From Methanosarcinaceae archaeon (GTDB lineage Archaea > Halobacteriota > Methanosarcinia > Methanosarcinales > Methanosarcinaceae): a DNA stretch of 13,062 nt. Shown piece after piece: positions 13,043-13,062 of the stretch. The notes beneath the pieces were generated by a model that saw nothing but the letters and a program-made list of their open reading frames with translations, was not told where the DNA came from and made no database searches. The DNA lies in contig JAUSPM010000157.1 of NCBI GenBank assembly GCA_030655675.1, positions 1 through 13,062 of the forward strand, written 5' to 3'. Numbering within the stretch: the stretch's first letter is position 1; each line of letters begins with the position of its first letter. A program made the position numbers and the translations under genes.

Positions 13043-13062
13043 TTATGAAAGTGTACTTATAT

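Overview
This is AT-rich chromosomal DNA from a euryarchaeon, most likely a member or relative of the Methanosarcinales (methanogen or ANME-type lineage). The evidence is the mix of archaeal TATA boxes, GGAG/GAGGTG ribosome-binding sites, apparently leaderless starts, a COG1031-type radical SAM protein with a C-terminal helix-hairpin-helix, a lipoprotein FKBP and an archaeal UPF0104 membrane protein. Assignment to order is inference. No rRNA, tRNA or CRISPR array was seen.

Left block (about 130-4590, + strand): seven closely spaced genes. They encode an ArsP/DUF318 permease, an ACR3 arsenite exporter, a metallophosphoesterase, a two-cluster ferredoxin, a zinc-ribbon plus thioredoxin-like protein with a strong internal start, an OsmC-like protein and a DGC-domain protein. 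A perfect 7+4+7 palindrome and a TATA box lie directly before the first gene. The block reads as an arsenic/thiol-metal efflux and redox operon. The last five genes are more unusual than the two transporters.

Middle (4590-7020): a gene-free stretch holds a complete 130-bp miniature inverted-repeat element (17-bp terminal repeats, 6-bp target duplication). Three minus-strand genes follow: a YfcE/MJ0936-type phosphodiesterase, a GIDE-domain membrane protein and a LemA protein. The LemA end has an intrinsic-terminator-like hairpin.

Right half (7060-13062): an anchored FKBP and an anchored OB-fold protein precede a 550-bp gene-free stretch. That stretch contains a 353-bp element and repeat units with compensating changes in a hairpin. 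Next come a sugar nucleotidyltransferase and a UPF0104/flippase-like protein, separated by a perfect 18-bp palindrome. A convergent radical SAM gene follows. The last 330 bases contain a second, 301-bp copy of the same element family, with an 8-bp target duplication.

The most novel material is the non-coding repeat content (two element families and the hairpin-bearing units) and the redox half of the arsenic operon.
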